The position numbers were made by a program, and so were the translations under genes. From Lunularia cruciata (lineage: Eukaryota; Streptophyta; Marchantiopsida; Lunulariales; Lunulariaceae), in NCBI GenBank assembly GCA_948567375.1, contig OX419758.1, positions 40,553,001 to 40,617,000 on the forward strand: a stretch of 64,000 nucleotides of DNA, read 5' to 3'. Numbering within the stretch: position 1 is the stretch's first letter; each line of letters begins with the position of its first letter. The notes beneath the pieces are model-generated. The model had not been told where the DNA came from, made no database searches, and saw only the letters and a program-made list of their open reading frames with translations. Of the stretch, positions 29,917 to 43,349 are shown one piece after another.

Positions 29917-32900
29917 TAATTAAAATGCTAAGGTAAAATTATGGAACGGAAGATTTGCACAATTCACAAGAATGATGTAAAGATTTCCGATTTCCTTTCT
30001 GCCAAGTACGGACATGAGACTACCTAACTGGAGTTTCACTTATATATAACGAGTGCTTAAACTCTACGTCAGGCCCGGTTATGTCAAATTAAACTATCCG
30101 GAGAAATGTTCGCAATGTCGTGCATCAACTAGGAAATCTGGGGAGTCCGCTCCAATGGCTTTACATTACTTCTCGTCTTGAATTGTGGTGAAGAATGGCG
30201 GTTGATGTCAGGTCAATCTACCTCTTGAAGGACTTTGATCCACCAGTATCTGCAGAAGCATTGATGGGAACTAAACGGCTTTAAGCCATTTTGAGAAATA
30301 ATGAACAAATAAGCAATTTGGCGCTGACTTTTGACACCAACTTTATCACACATGGTTGAAGTGAGATCTTAAATGGTGAATGCCTTGTATTTTCACAGAC
30401 AGTCAGCATATTGTTTTAGTTAAAGAAAATGTTATTGTACTAATTATATTGAAAATTGTGTCCATAGGTATGAATTTTGAATATATGATTTTAGGATTTG
30501 CATAGTTTGCATGGTTACAACCGAGTATATTATCTTGACTAGCTTAGGTTACAAATATTATACTAGATAATACTTTCAAAGCTGCTTGAGTTTTGCTTGA
30601 TTTTTAAGAGATAAAATAATTCATAGTATTAAAACACCACCATAGATATATATGGAAAAGAAAAACTTTTATTTATAAACCAAAAACATTGTAGTAAAGC
30701 AAAGATAGTGGAAGAGCATGTAACCCTAGTTAAGACAGTAAAGTCCAACTGCTGCTATGAAACATTTTGAGAAACCAACCCAAGAAGGAGACCATAAAGA
30801 AAAAGAGAGAGAGAGACCTACCAAAAAGAAGGCTAAAATATAGATGTCTTTAAGAAAGAGCATGCTAAATTGCATGATAGAAGTCTTTCAGATATATATC
30901 TTGCAGTGGTGGTGGAAGTAACAAGAGTAGTCCACTACTAAAACAACTAAGATAATGCAATGCTCCTATGATAAGAAGTATTATAAAGTGACTATAACTT
31001 TTGTTACAAAGAAGATTGGACTCTGAAACACCAATTACTCCACTTCTGTTTAATGAAACCACATATGTCTCTCAGATCAATTCATACAGATGATGGTAAA
31101 TACCCAAAGATTCTAACTCCTAAGGGTATAAATTTATGAAGATACCTATTAAAGAGCATAGGGATTCTCTTTTCCTTTTGAAACTTATATGTAGATGACC
31201 TTTCTTTTGACATGTTGATACTTCTTCTATGTGATGGTGATGACATTTCCATTGCTTACGAAATAATCTGCAACAAGATCTTGTTTTCTCTAATACTCCA
31301 AAGAGATAGATCAAGAAATTAATTCAATACTCAATCTACAAACTTTGCTTAGGATAAAGGAAAAGAAAGAATTTGGTGTCAAAGAAAAGTTTTACAATTA
31401 AATATATCTCTATCTCCACTAAGGGGCTATCAAGAAAAAGTAATGTTTGAGGATGATAGATAGGATATGATTGTATTGGAGAATGATGGAGTAGCACAAG
31501 CACATGGATTGGAACTTAACAACTTTTCATACCATCAAAGAACAATCAGAATTAGGCAATCTTTGAAGATACTAGATAAGGTATAAGTGTATAGAAAAAC
31601 AACTAAGTAGCCTAACTATGTAAGGGTGGACCTAAGGAATGTTTACTCTTACCTAGGAATAATTATTATAAGACTATGCAGTGTATGATAAGTGAGATAT
31701 GATTGTGTTTAACAGTAATGGACTACACAAAAAAAATGATAGGATGATATTAAGGAGTGCTTCCACCATCTTGAGTCCATAAGAAACAAGACCTTTTTCC
31801 TGGTCATGATAAGTCAACTCCTACTCAAGGACAATCAAGATATATCATGATGAGATATTATGAGAGGATGGGATATATGATCTTGTCATATAAGAAAGAA
31901 AATACTCATAACCACTATAAGTGAAGAATTGATTATCGTGAATGATACTCTAATGAGATATATGGCCATATAAAAGGATGACAAAAAAAAAATCATAGTA
32001 TGGAAAGTTAAGGAATAGGTGGGTTGGATAATCACAAGGTAAGATACATGGGAGCCAAAAATAAAGAAGTAATAGAGTGGGAAGTAGATTTGATTAGTCC
32101 ATGTAGTGAAACTTTAGGTTTAGGTAATATAGAGTGTAACAAAGGGAGAATGATATAGTATTGATGTAGGATCTATAATATCCAAGATCATTTTGTGTAT
32201 CTAGGTGTATTCTCATGTAATATCAAAAAACATTGAAGTGATGTTTGATAGATGTATAATTCAGTAAGAATGAGTAGGTATATGATCCATGTGCTTAAAG
32301 ATAATAAATTTGATTCCCAATAATATATTTATTTTGAGCAATTACTGCAATAATGTCTTATCAAACATGTCACAATAAGCTATAGACTTCAGACTTTATA
32401 AACCAATACTATATGAGATTCAACTTCTTCCAGTCCAACCATAACCAAATAATCTACACAAAATTGGATATACTTTTCTCCAACATAAAAGTTCTATTTC
32501 ACTACCATGCTTAAAACAAAGTCACTCCTAAGTTACCTCTGCGTATATACTTCTTTTTATCCCGTTGCGTCATAACATTATCTTTATATCATATCTAGCT
32601 ACATTTGTACAATAATATTGTTAAACTCCATCCACGGACTTAGCATTCAATATTATAATTTAGATATTAGATATTTATTTCAAGTTATAAATCTCTAATT
32701 TAAATTATGTTCTTAATAAAAAGTTTTTAAAGGCAGATCAAGTCAAATACTACATAAGTCAATAGGTCTAAGAAATTCATGAATTGTGTTAAATTATTCA
32801 CTTATTGTTGATATATATCTCTCTCTTTGATTTTCTATTGAAATTTTTTATTAATTAATTTTTTTTTCACCAAACACTTTTGAGTTGATATTACTAGTAT

Positions 32901-33800
32901 ATCCTATCATTTATCAAGTTCAATCTCCTAAATACATAAACTTGACATACATAAAGTAAACAGTATTGTAAAATGTGCAAAAAATCAATTTTCTGATTGC
33001 TCACCTCAATCACTCAATTAAAATCATCATTTGACTCAAAGTGAAAATATAGTCAACTTCCTCAACACATTCAAAATCACAAGAAAATATTCAAATTAAC
33101 AATATTAGCCAAATGGTGCACTAATCTATGTGAATTATCACTTTGTATGGTAATTACACCTTGAAAAAGATATTCAATGTATTAATTATGCAATATACTT
33201 TCTAATTGAGCTCTACATCACCTTCCAAGTCCAAGTGAAGAATCTAAGGAGTTTATATGATACAGAACTATCTCTTTTAAGATAGTCAAGATGAGTGGAT
33301 ACTTGATGATACATATTTTTCTAGCTGGGGATCACCATAGGGAATAAAAAAATTCATATCCAATTTGAATGTGCATCTTTACACACATACAACGTTTTTT
33401 TTTAATAAGACTAGGAACTATTTTTAATTACTACATGTACAATCAAAGATTGATAAGTCTATTCAATCATGAGTATAGACAGTGCAAAGCATAATATAAA
33501 GATCGATTTGGATCCATCCACAATTAGAGAAGAGGAAGTTGAATGGGAAGAGATAAAATTATTAATGTTTCATAACTTCCATAATTCATAATTTCCATAC
33601 CTGAATTGAACTTAAATTCTAAAGATGTATTTTATATTTCTAAAGTTGAAGAAAAAGATGAGCACATTTAGGAGCAAACGAACATCAGAAATAGTTTTAG
33701 AATTTTTATCTTTAAATGAAAAAACTTGCCTCTAAACCATTTTAGCCCTAGAATAGACTTTTCTCTTCAAAAATAAAATATTTTCTTTTTCTGGGAATCG
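29917..33800. other. AT-rich intergenic sequence, no supported gene
   Basis: Composition falls to a very AT-rich level after about 30.4 kb. Two small minus frames (30865-31062, 31120-31314) have no domain. Many short oligo-A/T runs are present (31983-31990, 32862-32870). No LTR pair, coding motif or tRNA-like structure was recognised. Confidence 0.45.
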
Positions 33801-36800
33801 CAAAAGTACCTTCTCAATACGTTCCTCAGTATACCTCCTATGGAACACTCCTAGAATCACCTCTACATACTGGGAATCATGATATTCTCCTGCATGCTAT
33901 GACAAGGTTCAAATGAAGCTTCATGGGCACGCATATGTTTCCCTAATGCGATGAGTGCTCGCTCTATCCCATAGGGTAGATAATATCTCATTGACTTTAA
34001 CTCCACTACTGACGTTACGAAGAATCGTTGTGTGCCATGTAAGAATGCTTTTCAAGTTTCACCGCATCTCTTGTCGTTGGATATATGTTGTACATGGATA
34101 TATGTGTACATAGCCAGCGACTTTCTATACCACTTTCCCATGAAAAGACGTTATTCCTTGCCCTTTACTGTTGATTGACAATTGAGCTCGTTGTTCTTCA
34201 AGATAACTATGACATATCAAGTTGTTGCGATTTCCGCGGAGATAGTGCTGAATATGTTGCACAAGTAAAGTATTTGCGTAGACGATTTTTTGATAAAGCT
34301 CGTTACAGTACAGTAGTCCTGAATCTATGAAGGTCCTCAGCTTTCTTATCCCATGCTGGTTAACATCTTTAGACGGTTGAATTGAACTGCCTGGTAGGAA
34401 ATACAAACGTAAAGATGGATATGGTAATCCAAGTTTAACTCTCCCTTGTACGGCTTGATGGGGTCTCCCCACTTCGTTTTTCCTATGCGGTCGCCTTCTT
34501 CATCCAAGTTTAACTGGTAGGAATCTCAATTCAGGATTTCTGCCAAAAAGTCACCCCCTGTCAGAACCTGAAAGAGTGGTGCAGCAATAAAATCTTATCA
34601 AAACTTTATAGAGCGATGCTGTGTATTGGACTGAGACTGCAGCATTGTGCATGAGGTGAAGATGCTCCTCTGACGTCAAACCCAAGTACGAGGTAGTCTT
34701 CTGTATCACGCCTATACTTGACAAATCGTAAACCCGTGGGTGTATGCGACAAGTTCATTCTGTAACGAGTAAGAAAGAATGGAAGATCATAAGAAAAGGC
34801 GACGGCGTAGGATAATAAGAAGGATAGGAAGACCCCATCAAGCAAGTCTTGCAAGTATAAAACATAAGAGGTAAAATGATGTTCACAAGAGCAAAAGGTA
34901 TATTACATAAGCCCCTGGCTTTATGAACTAAAGCATGTCACCTTTTGCTCTGATGAGTTTTAGGATGTTAGACCACTGAAAACATGTTCTACTTATCAAC
35001 ACGAAGGGTTTTACTGTCGTTTGTGCTTTATGCACAAAAAGTTAAGTGGATGATCACAAAGCCCAAAAAATCATAGAAGTGACAAACATGTCGGAAAGCT
35101 AAAAAGGGGCGTAATGTGTCAGTCAGACTTGAGTGCACCCTGGTGAAGATGGGCGAAACAAAGCAGAAAGCAAACACGGACCAACACATGCAGACGGCAA
35201 TTGGCTGACGGCACAATGTACCGTTGTCCGGTTTCATAGCCCGGCGAGTCCAGCGCTTCAAGCCTCTCCCTTACCAATTGTGGACTGAGAACTGCTTTCG
35301 ACAGTGCATGAGACAGGCAGCAAGACACACCTGGCTTTATCCTTCAAGTACAGTTGCAGCAGCAGTTTTGGACACCATTTCGTCTCCAAAAGATGCCTCT
35401 CTTCTGCACGTACTCGTTATATTTACAGTCGGTTCTTTCTTTCTAGTGAGTTTCAACAATTCCCTGATACATGCGGTTGTGTGTAGATATCCTGTTAATC
35501 ATCATTATCATCGTTTCAAAGCCGATCACATCGTTCATCTCACTTCTGCGCGTCTTTGCTGTGACTTTCAGACTCTGTGCCTTTGCCGTGGATAGGATTT
35601 AAAATTACCTTCTGACTCGGTGGCCGTCATTAGAAACGGCTATGAGCTGTAACACTTGATTGATTCATTGAGATCGCGAAGAGTTGTAGGTAGTTCGGAA
35701 GCCACAGAAATTTCTGAACATTTTCTGAGCAATTTCGCTTTCAGGTACAATGCTCACTTCAAAGATTATGACTGCCAGTACGGTACAGTGACTCGAAGAT
35801 GATCAATCTGACAGGCTGATGCAGACTGTTGTGAATCTGACTCGGAATGCGCTCGAAATGTGGAGAATCTGGACAGTGTCATATGCTTGGCTTCTCCAGA
35901 CCGGTTTATGAATGCAGTCTCTGACTCCAAACAACTGGTTTCTTCTTGGATCACGCGCATTCTCTAGAGACTTTTCTTACCTCTTTAGTGATATCTTAGG
36001 TACAGTAGGGCAAATTTCTCAAGCCGATACTATTGTGGGCTCACTTACGTCTCATCCTTGAGCGGCTTGATGGGGTATTCTACGCGGTCGCCCTTGCTCC
36101 TTCCTTAATCCAACCATCAACTAGAACTCGAGTCAGATATATCTGTCATCGAAGTACGGTAGCGCAATCAGTTTTTCCCAGAGCTGAATGACACGAAGAG
36201 AAAATATGAACGCCTTCTCGGAAAGAAATTGGATGAAGAAATGGTATGGTACTTGGAAAGCCTTCAATAGAAAGAAGAGGTACTGTGTAGAGGATCAAAG
36301 CGTGTAAGGACGATCATCCCATCCTACATATATGATCAGTCAGTTCACTCGATAAACCGCATGCTATTATGTTTCAAAAAGACAAAGTCTATGAGTTCCC
36401 CGTATACTTCATGAACTCCATTAAATTTGCAGAAAGATAGTGTCAACTTGTTGGCGAGTCTGACTGAATCTCATCCAATTGTAGAACATGTCAGTAAGTT
36501 GATCATCTCAATAATACTTGCACATCAAGCTAACGACGTACTTTAATTCTTCTTCATAAATAATATCTGTGATGATTTTCTTTCAATAATCATCGAACAG
36601 TAGTTCTGATTTTTTGAAACTTATCCATTTTGAAATTTACAAAAGTACGTCTAGAAAGCCATAATGTAGAAATTTAGCCAGTACAAAAGCTAATTTTGAA
36701 ACATTAAATAAGACTCTTGCATTTCGAATGAAGATGAATGATGGTGCTTTCAAAATCAAATGTAATGCACTTAACACCTCTCTACGTATCATCTTACCTT

Positions 36801-39800
36801 GCTCCTTAGTTTCTCGACGTCCACTTAGTGAGCAGCTGCCCGCATACCCTAGTGCATTTGAAAAGAACTTTGCAATTCCTCGAAGGAGTACAATGTAAAC
36901 ATGGTCGAGCATTTGCACGAATGCGGGAACATTTAGAGGTGACAGAAAGGATAAATGTGTCGAGATTGAACGCAAGATTTCGTTCAATCTCGTTATGTAC
37001 TTATTCATACGAGTCGTTTTGAGAAATTTGCTAATACTTGTAAAACAGGTCAGTTAGAAGTAAAAGTGGAGCTTAAGGGTGAATGAGTGTAAAGAATGTC
37101 CTTTTGATTGATCTTTATCCAAGACTGAGTTTATGAAAGTAAGACGAAATATTGGATCATTGAATATACACAAATTTCATGTGTCCCTTTGGCATCAAAC
37201 ATGTTGATGTAACTTGACTTTAGATTTCGTTATATCATCCTTCCTACATGGTGTTGGTAGTAGTTACTAGGAAATTAAAAGAACATCAGCTAATCAAGCT
37301 TGCTATAAAGATTTGCACGGTACTTAATTTTTTCGTCAAAAAGCCGCATCCTTCTAGAACACTATTACATTGATATTATGATGTTGTTATAAACATCCTT
37401 ATTACCATTCTCATATTGATTCAATAATTTTCATAAAATATGAAAAAAAAATCTAGAATGGAATCCAGAAGTAGTTAGCAACTTGGGTGATATATAATCT
37501 ATTACGTGACAAAATACATTAATATGACTGTTGACCACTTTTTCGTCAACTCCAAGGGCTCTAGCTACGATTTATCGATTTATCGATTTTCACCTATTAG
37601 GCCCGGATCACCATGTGATGCATGGATATAGGCAATATCGTATTTTTGATTGCTAAAATTTTTATAAACCTTGATGTGCTTTTGAGTGGCTTCCTTCATA
37701 CCTCCGCTTTAAATAAGATTCAGTTTCACCTCTTCTCAAGAGATGATGGCATATTCCAGCTCTTTCAGTTTTCTAAATCCATGTCCTCTTCTGCAAGCTT
37801 TAGGCGATTTATACAAGGCATCTTGTCCAAGTAAATACCGAGAACAATACAATTTTCCTCTGTGATTTTGTTGGCCTAGGACTTGAAAATATACTCGTCT
37901 CCGTATTTGGTTGTTGCTACCATCATATGAGAGAAAGAAGTGAAGAAGAGCACAACTGGAAGTAGCAAACATGTATATGACAGCATTGCTAATCTTAAAC
38001 ATCGTATTATGCTAATAGGATTCAGTTTCATACACTGACATGCACTATTTTTGCATTCAACATATCTATACGACTGAAGTATTATTCTGAGTTTCTTTTC
38101 TATCCATTTAATCAGAGCCCATCCACGTCATAATTATCTATCGCAGATTGGGATGGTATGGCGGTTGCAAGAGTTTTGGAGAGTCCATGTGTGTACAGTA
38201 ATCTAAAGCTTCTGACTACAGGATCTATGTCTCTATTAACCGCAGTGATGTCATGCTTTCTTACACGAGGACAGCAGTGAGAGGCTTAAGAAAGCATTAC
38301 ATACCTTCTTAGAGTATATTATCCCATTGACAGGAGACTTTGAACAAGGACTTCTCTTCATTAGAGTAAGCCTAATATACATTTTGACTTTTTCCTCCTA
38401 CTGACGACGAGGATGATTGGAAATCACCAGTCTTGTGAAACTACGGATGAATATACGAAAATAAACAAGAATAAACGAAAGTGTATGGGTATAGTCTGTA
38501 CAGTAACCGACAGTTTAGTCTTGTGCCGGATGGATGTCCCACTCACGTGCTTGTCTTGCGGTCGGGCCTCTGAAGTTGTGAGCGCTGGAAGCGTACTGTC
38601 CAAAATGCGTTAGCAGAATTGCATATGTTTTAACTGAAGAAGATGCTTCTCACGGATCCTGCAAAACGTAACAATACGTGTGAAGGGACTCTGACTACAG
38701 TAGAGGGAGGTATACTGACAAATATGTAATTGACCATTACATAGCTGTTGCTGTGCTGATGACTTTTGCACCCAAGAGTTGCAGTGTGTCCCGGGATGTA
38801 CGGCATACTAGAGAGTTGTGTGATGCTTATTAAGGTTCCTAGATCCCCACAGAAGCCGAAAAGAAGAAAGTGGAAAATCATCCTGCCTTGTCGAGAAATG
38901 CGTGGGATGCACGCACGATGTTTTATTGCGGTAAGCAACTCTGCGTTAGTCAGTGAGCAGGTTCCTTTAGCTTCCTCAAGTACAAGTCTATAAAGGAGCC
39001 GTCATTCGCGGCCAAACAACCCTAACTTCAGCAAGAAATGCAACCACAATTTGTTCCGCCATTCTTTCCGCCTTCCTCTCGTGGAGAAATGAGCTAGAAT
39101 AATACCTCAGTTTTCAATTCAAGATCCGAAAAATATCTCTTCAACGTACTTAATTTGCATCTTCAGTACCACTTTTGGTCTGGGCCCTTCGAGAGTCTCT
39201 AGTGACGCAGCCATGTGTTTCAAGTTCCCTGTCGTGGAAAGGATGAGCTTGATCGACGCTTCAGGGTCTTCCTAGTCCAAGATTTTCAGAGTATTTCTCC
39301 AATCTATTGTATTGCTTGACGCATTTTCCCACCCGGTTTTGGCTCGTGCGTCTTTCCCGTGAGATCTATGACTTTTGCTTCCGGCCACTTGTGTATATAT
39401 TCAGAGGCTAGATCCAGTAGCAAGTGGAGTCCACGACAGATCATTCTGGATCTAAAGAATCGGCTTGATGCGAAAAAAAAGAAGGATGTTCAATTTTCGA
39501 TTGTATAAGGATACTGTCTCCAGTTTCATGATCGTTATTGTAAACTACAGTAGGCAGTCGTGTATGATCTCCTTTCTCCGCTCGCCACTGTATATTACTT
39601 CTTGTGATGCCGACGTGCATCAATAAACTCTCTGCGTTGAGACCATGTTTGAGTGGGTGCAACAGGTAACCATCATAGATCTGTTCCTACAACAACGGAG
39701 TTCAAAATAGACCCTCCAGCGTATCGAAGTTGATATATGGTTGTAATTCCGGTTGGGCCAAGTTTGATTACCAGCCACAGTAGCTACATTCACTTCGACA

Positions 39801-40803
39801 ATGTCAAATGCTGTGGTAATTTGTCAAAGATTGGAGCCTCAGAAATGGTCCTCAATGTGTGAACTTGGTAACTATCTCAGAAAATCCGTCGCTGATGACT
39901 TTAACGTTACTCTAGGAAGAACTGAAACTCACGGTTCACTTCATGATCTCAACAACAATTAAAGCCTGTTGATAGGCTTTCTGTGAAGCCATGGAAGAAA
40001 TTCCCTGTAACGGTGAAACTAATACACCGCGGCTGCTGCTTTCACTCCACAATCTCAATCCCGTATTCTTCCGTGAGTTATACCTTCGCGCATCATATGC
40101 TAAGCAAGTGCAGGCGCATCATATGCTTGGATCATGACATCATGATCGTGATCAAATATTGTATTAGCTTATTTTCTCGTGAGTGGCACCTCGTAAGCGT
40201 AGAGGTGGTCTGCTTTTGCCGTTCACCAAGCTTCACCGTCGTCATGCATATGAATACGGGACTTGCTTCTCACTAGACTGACAACTCACTTTGGGAAACC
40301 TGAAATCGAGGCATCTTTTCGCCTAGGTACTGTACCATTCAATGGCGTTTACCTTTTCATCATCTCATCGGCGAATAGCAGCTCCCAGCGCATGCACAAA
40401 TGACGATATGCTGCGGTGATGTCCATCTCCAGATTTGCATGCATAGAAAGGAGGTTTCAAATATTGTCTGCTTCAAATATCCACTTCGGAATCACTGACA
40501 GAAAGAGAAGTTGATTCTCAAAGTTAACTGAAAATCGATGATGAAAGGGAATGTAGAAATCTTTCCAAAGTACACCTGACAGCGGAATCAGAATAAGAGA
40601 GAAGAAGACATGACGAAATTGAGACCAACTTTGTTTGTGCATGACTGCAAAAGATTGGCATCCACTTCTCGTTTGGTCCACGCTCTTCTATAGGAAAGAG
40701 GAGGGGATGTGTACGCCTACATATCTTTTCTCTTCGAATTCTCAGACATATACATGTTGTCGTGATTAATCTCTCTACTATAAGTTCTATCAGTTGAATT
40801 TTT
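33801..40803. other. Host-like intergenic DNA with balanced composition, no supported gene
   Basis: This segment has more CG dinucleotides and few obvious transposon motifs, unlike its AT-rich neighbours. Open stretches up to about 120 codons (34125-34472 minus, 35224-35595 plus, 36637-37008 minus) show no domain, no shared codon bias and no convincing splice sites. A short composite motif is duplicated at 34451-34495 and 36063-36092. Non-coding transcripts cannot be excluded from sequence alone. Confidence 0.45.
34451..36092 (+). repeat. Short two-part motif present twice, 1.6 kb apart
   Basis: CGGCTTGATGGGGT followed within 6-22 bp by GCGGTCGCC occurs at 34451-34495 and at 36063-36092, each time followed by a CTTC/CTTG-rich stretch and then a TCCAA block. 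The matching 14-bp and 9-bp words with variable spacing suggest related small repeats. Confidence 0.6.
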
Positions 40804-41070
40804 ACCTCATTTGTTATTATAAATAGTATGAAGTCACTTTATATAAGGATTAAATGACTTACATCAAGCCCTCTCGGTCAAGAGAAGTGTCTAGGTTATT
40901 CCTCTGACCTCATTTAGGATTATAAATATTGTAAAGTTACCTAATATAAGGACGTTTAACTTATAGTAAATCCTATCGCTCAAGAGAAGCGTCTAGGTTA
41001 TTAATTTTGCGTCGATATCAAGACATCATATCCTATACTTATCGAGCACATTCTTGTGCCTGATCATTTA
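40804..41070 (+). repeat. Left copia LTR with an internal tandem duplication
   Basis: Two diverged units with a period of about 103 bp (40804-40900 and 40907-41002) each run from ACCTCATTT through ATTATAAATA and AAGAGAAG(T/C)GTCTAGGTTATT. After the second unit the sequence follows the end of the right LTR. About 200 bp present in the right LTR (48050-48250) are missing here. Confidence 0.7.
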
Positions 41071-43349
41071 AGAGAAAACTGTGCATATCTAGCGAAGGAA
41101 ATCTTAAATAAATCCAAACTCTATTAAGCTAAAAATCACCCACCGCTATGTATATATCATTCATTGATTGCCTACAACATCTCATTGCAGACAAGTTGCC
41201 CGATTGTCACCAGATTGTGCCTAATCTGGTGACAAAGTCCAAGTGCAAACTGTGGCCAGTCTGATTGTCGCATACAAAACCAGATACTATACTAGTTATC
41301 AAATTATCAGGTCAGAAAGTAGATCCCGTTGGTTGTCTTCTTGGCCACACTCCTTGCGGATCCTGCGGCACTGGTACAATGTTGATTGTGAGCTGCAGTT
41401 GTTGTATCTTCGATGAGGATGAAGTTCATTATAACTAGTGATCAACAATTTGAATTGTTGTTCAATTTGGTCCTTGGGGCAAGCTGGCCTTCATCTTCTG
41501 TGTCTTCCAAATGCCATTTAGCAAGGAATCATTGATAGTCAATTGCAATTCTCTCACACATTATTCAATAACATGTGTACATGGCATCACTAAGATCATG
41601 CCAAACTCACAAAATGCATGGAGGTAATGGTATTTGTCAATAACATCCAAAACCTCTCTCAATTTTGGGGATACTTTTTCCAATGCATATGTTGATATTT
41701 CCAAGAATCAAAGAGAAGATTGTGGTAGGTGGTTGGAAGAGATATTTTCTGCCTTTGTATGACATTTTTGATCTCTCAAACCTATCCATCACAAGCAAGT
41801 GCCAATTTCCAATGAGCCTATGCAAATCACCAATTGATACCACCAAATATTTCTTGATGGTAATGTGTGATCCCTCGGTTCAAGGGATAGTTGAATTTCC
41901 AATGTGCGACATACTTGAAATCCATGCTCTTACAAACATCTCCTTCTTAATCTGCCAAGTAGTCACCAAATATTGATTGATTGTTGGTTTATGGACAAGA
42001 TGAGCTTGCAACTTTAGCACACAATGCTTTATTTTGGGTGGACATCACCTTGACCAAATCTTGAGCATTTTATCACGTTCCGTGATTGAGTCAAAACCTT
42101 TCTTGCACTTCAATAAAATATTCTTATTCAATATTTTCCATCAGCAAAGAAGATTTTTGGCAAATGGCAACAATAGCATTGAAAGTTCATACAATGATTA
42201 AATTCATATTTTGGACACACTAAAGAATTTGTCCAAAAGTGCTTATAAGAGTTCAACAATTTAAACTTTATGAATATGATTTAGACTAGAGATTGTATGC
42301 ATCTCAATATGATTTAGATAAGAGATTGTACACATCTTGATTGACCATGCCAATATTAGGGTAACTTTGATGCAAGCGTGATATCACATTTTGCAATTTA
42401 ATTTCATTAGCATAAAATGATTTGATCTTTTGTCATTGCTCTGGATTTTGCCAATAGTAGACAACATGAGTTTCTATCAAAGGATGATTGTGTTCATGTT
42501 GGACATTGGATAAATACCATTGGATAAATGCCAACACTTATCTTACTTCTTTGAGTCATACATCACTATTAGCATTCCACATGTTTTGTCAAAGTCTTAT
42601 GTCACTTATGGAGAATATCTTGTTTTGTGGAAGTAGACATATCTCCCTCCATGATCACAACACAACCAAACTTGGAGATCTTGGACTGAACGGAAGACTA
42701 TGACGGCATGTCATTAGTGGGAACATGAGCTTTGCAATGTTGAATTAGCTTGTTGCATGTTTCAAATATCAAATCTATTGACTATATTGTCAAACTCTTG
42801 CACATATAATGAAAGAGAAAATTTACTCTCAATCTTTTGTTTGGCCCTATTGTATATCATTTGGTCTTGAATGCAACAATTAGATTGATCGCCACTTGCA
42901 AAATTGTGGACTTTGTCCCCCGACTATGCACAATTGTGCAACTTGTCCACAACCATATATTACATGCAACTCTAAATCCTAAACTATGGGTAATTTTTAT
43001 ATATAATTTTGATGTTTATATACGGATTCCCTTTAGTCAAGAGAATTACTTGTTCCTATATGATATTAGAGAAGATAGCTATGCTATCTACTCTAAGACT
43101 CTATGGTGAAAAGTTGGAAACTATATGAAGTTCTTATTTGACTCAAAGGTGAATCATTGTTAAGAGTTGTAAGTCTAGCTTGCATGTTTATAGTGAGATA
43201 TTGAAATATGATGAGAAAATAAGTTAGTGCTTCTACAATGAAGTGATAAATTTTTTTAGTTAATTGATTAAATATCTCCTTAAGCTTCTGGGATGAGACA
43301 TACACTACTTGCACTCATATCATAATAAGTGCAATATCAACTTTGATTT
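41071..43349 (+). other. Leader region of the copia element, no gene
   Basis: No copia domain is recognisable here. An open plus stretch 41665-41976 and others have no motif. It holds a 13-bp perfect inverted repeat (41204-41216 and 41223-41235). The region is long for a leader, so it may include unrelated insertions. I found no clear primer-binding site. Confidence 0.4.
41204..41235. repeat. Perfect 13-bp inverted repeat with 6-nt loop
   Basis: TTGTCACCAGATT, GTGCCT, AATCTGGTGACAA forms a perfect stem. It would be a stable hairpin in RNA or a dyad site in DNA. Function unknown. Confidence 0.85.

Noticed and set aside
35224-35595. 123-codon open plus frame as a possible host gene
   Set aside because: No domain, several overlapping frames of similar length on both strands, and no splice or start context to support it.
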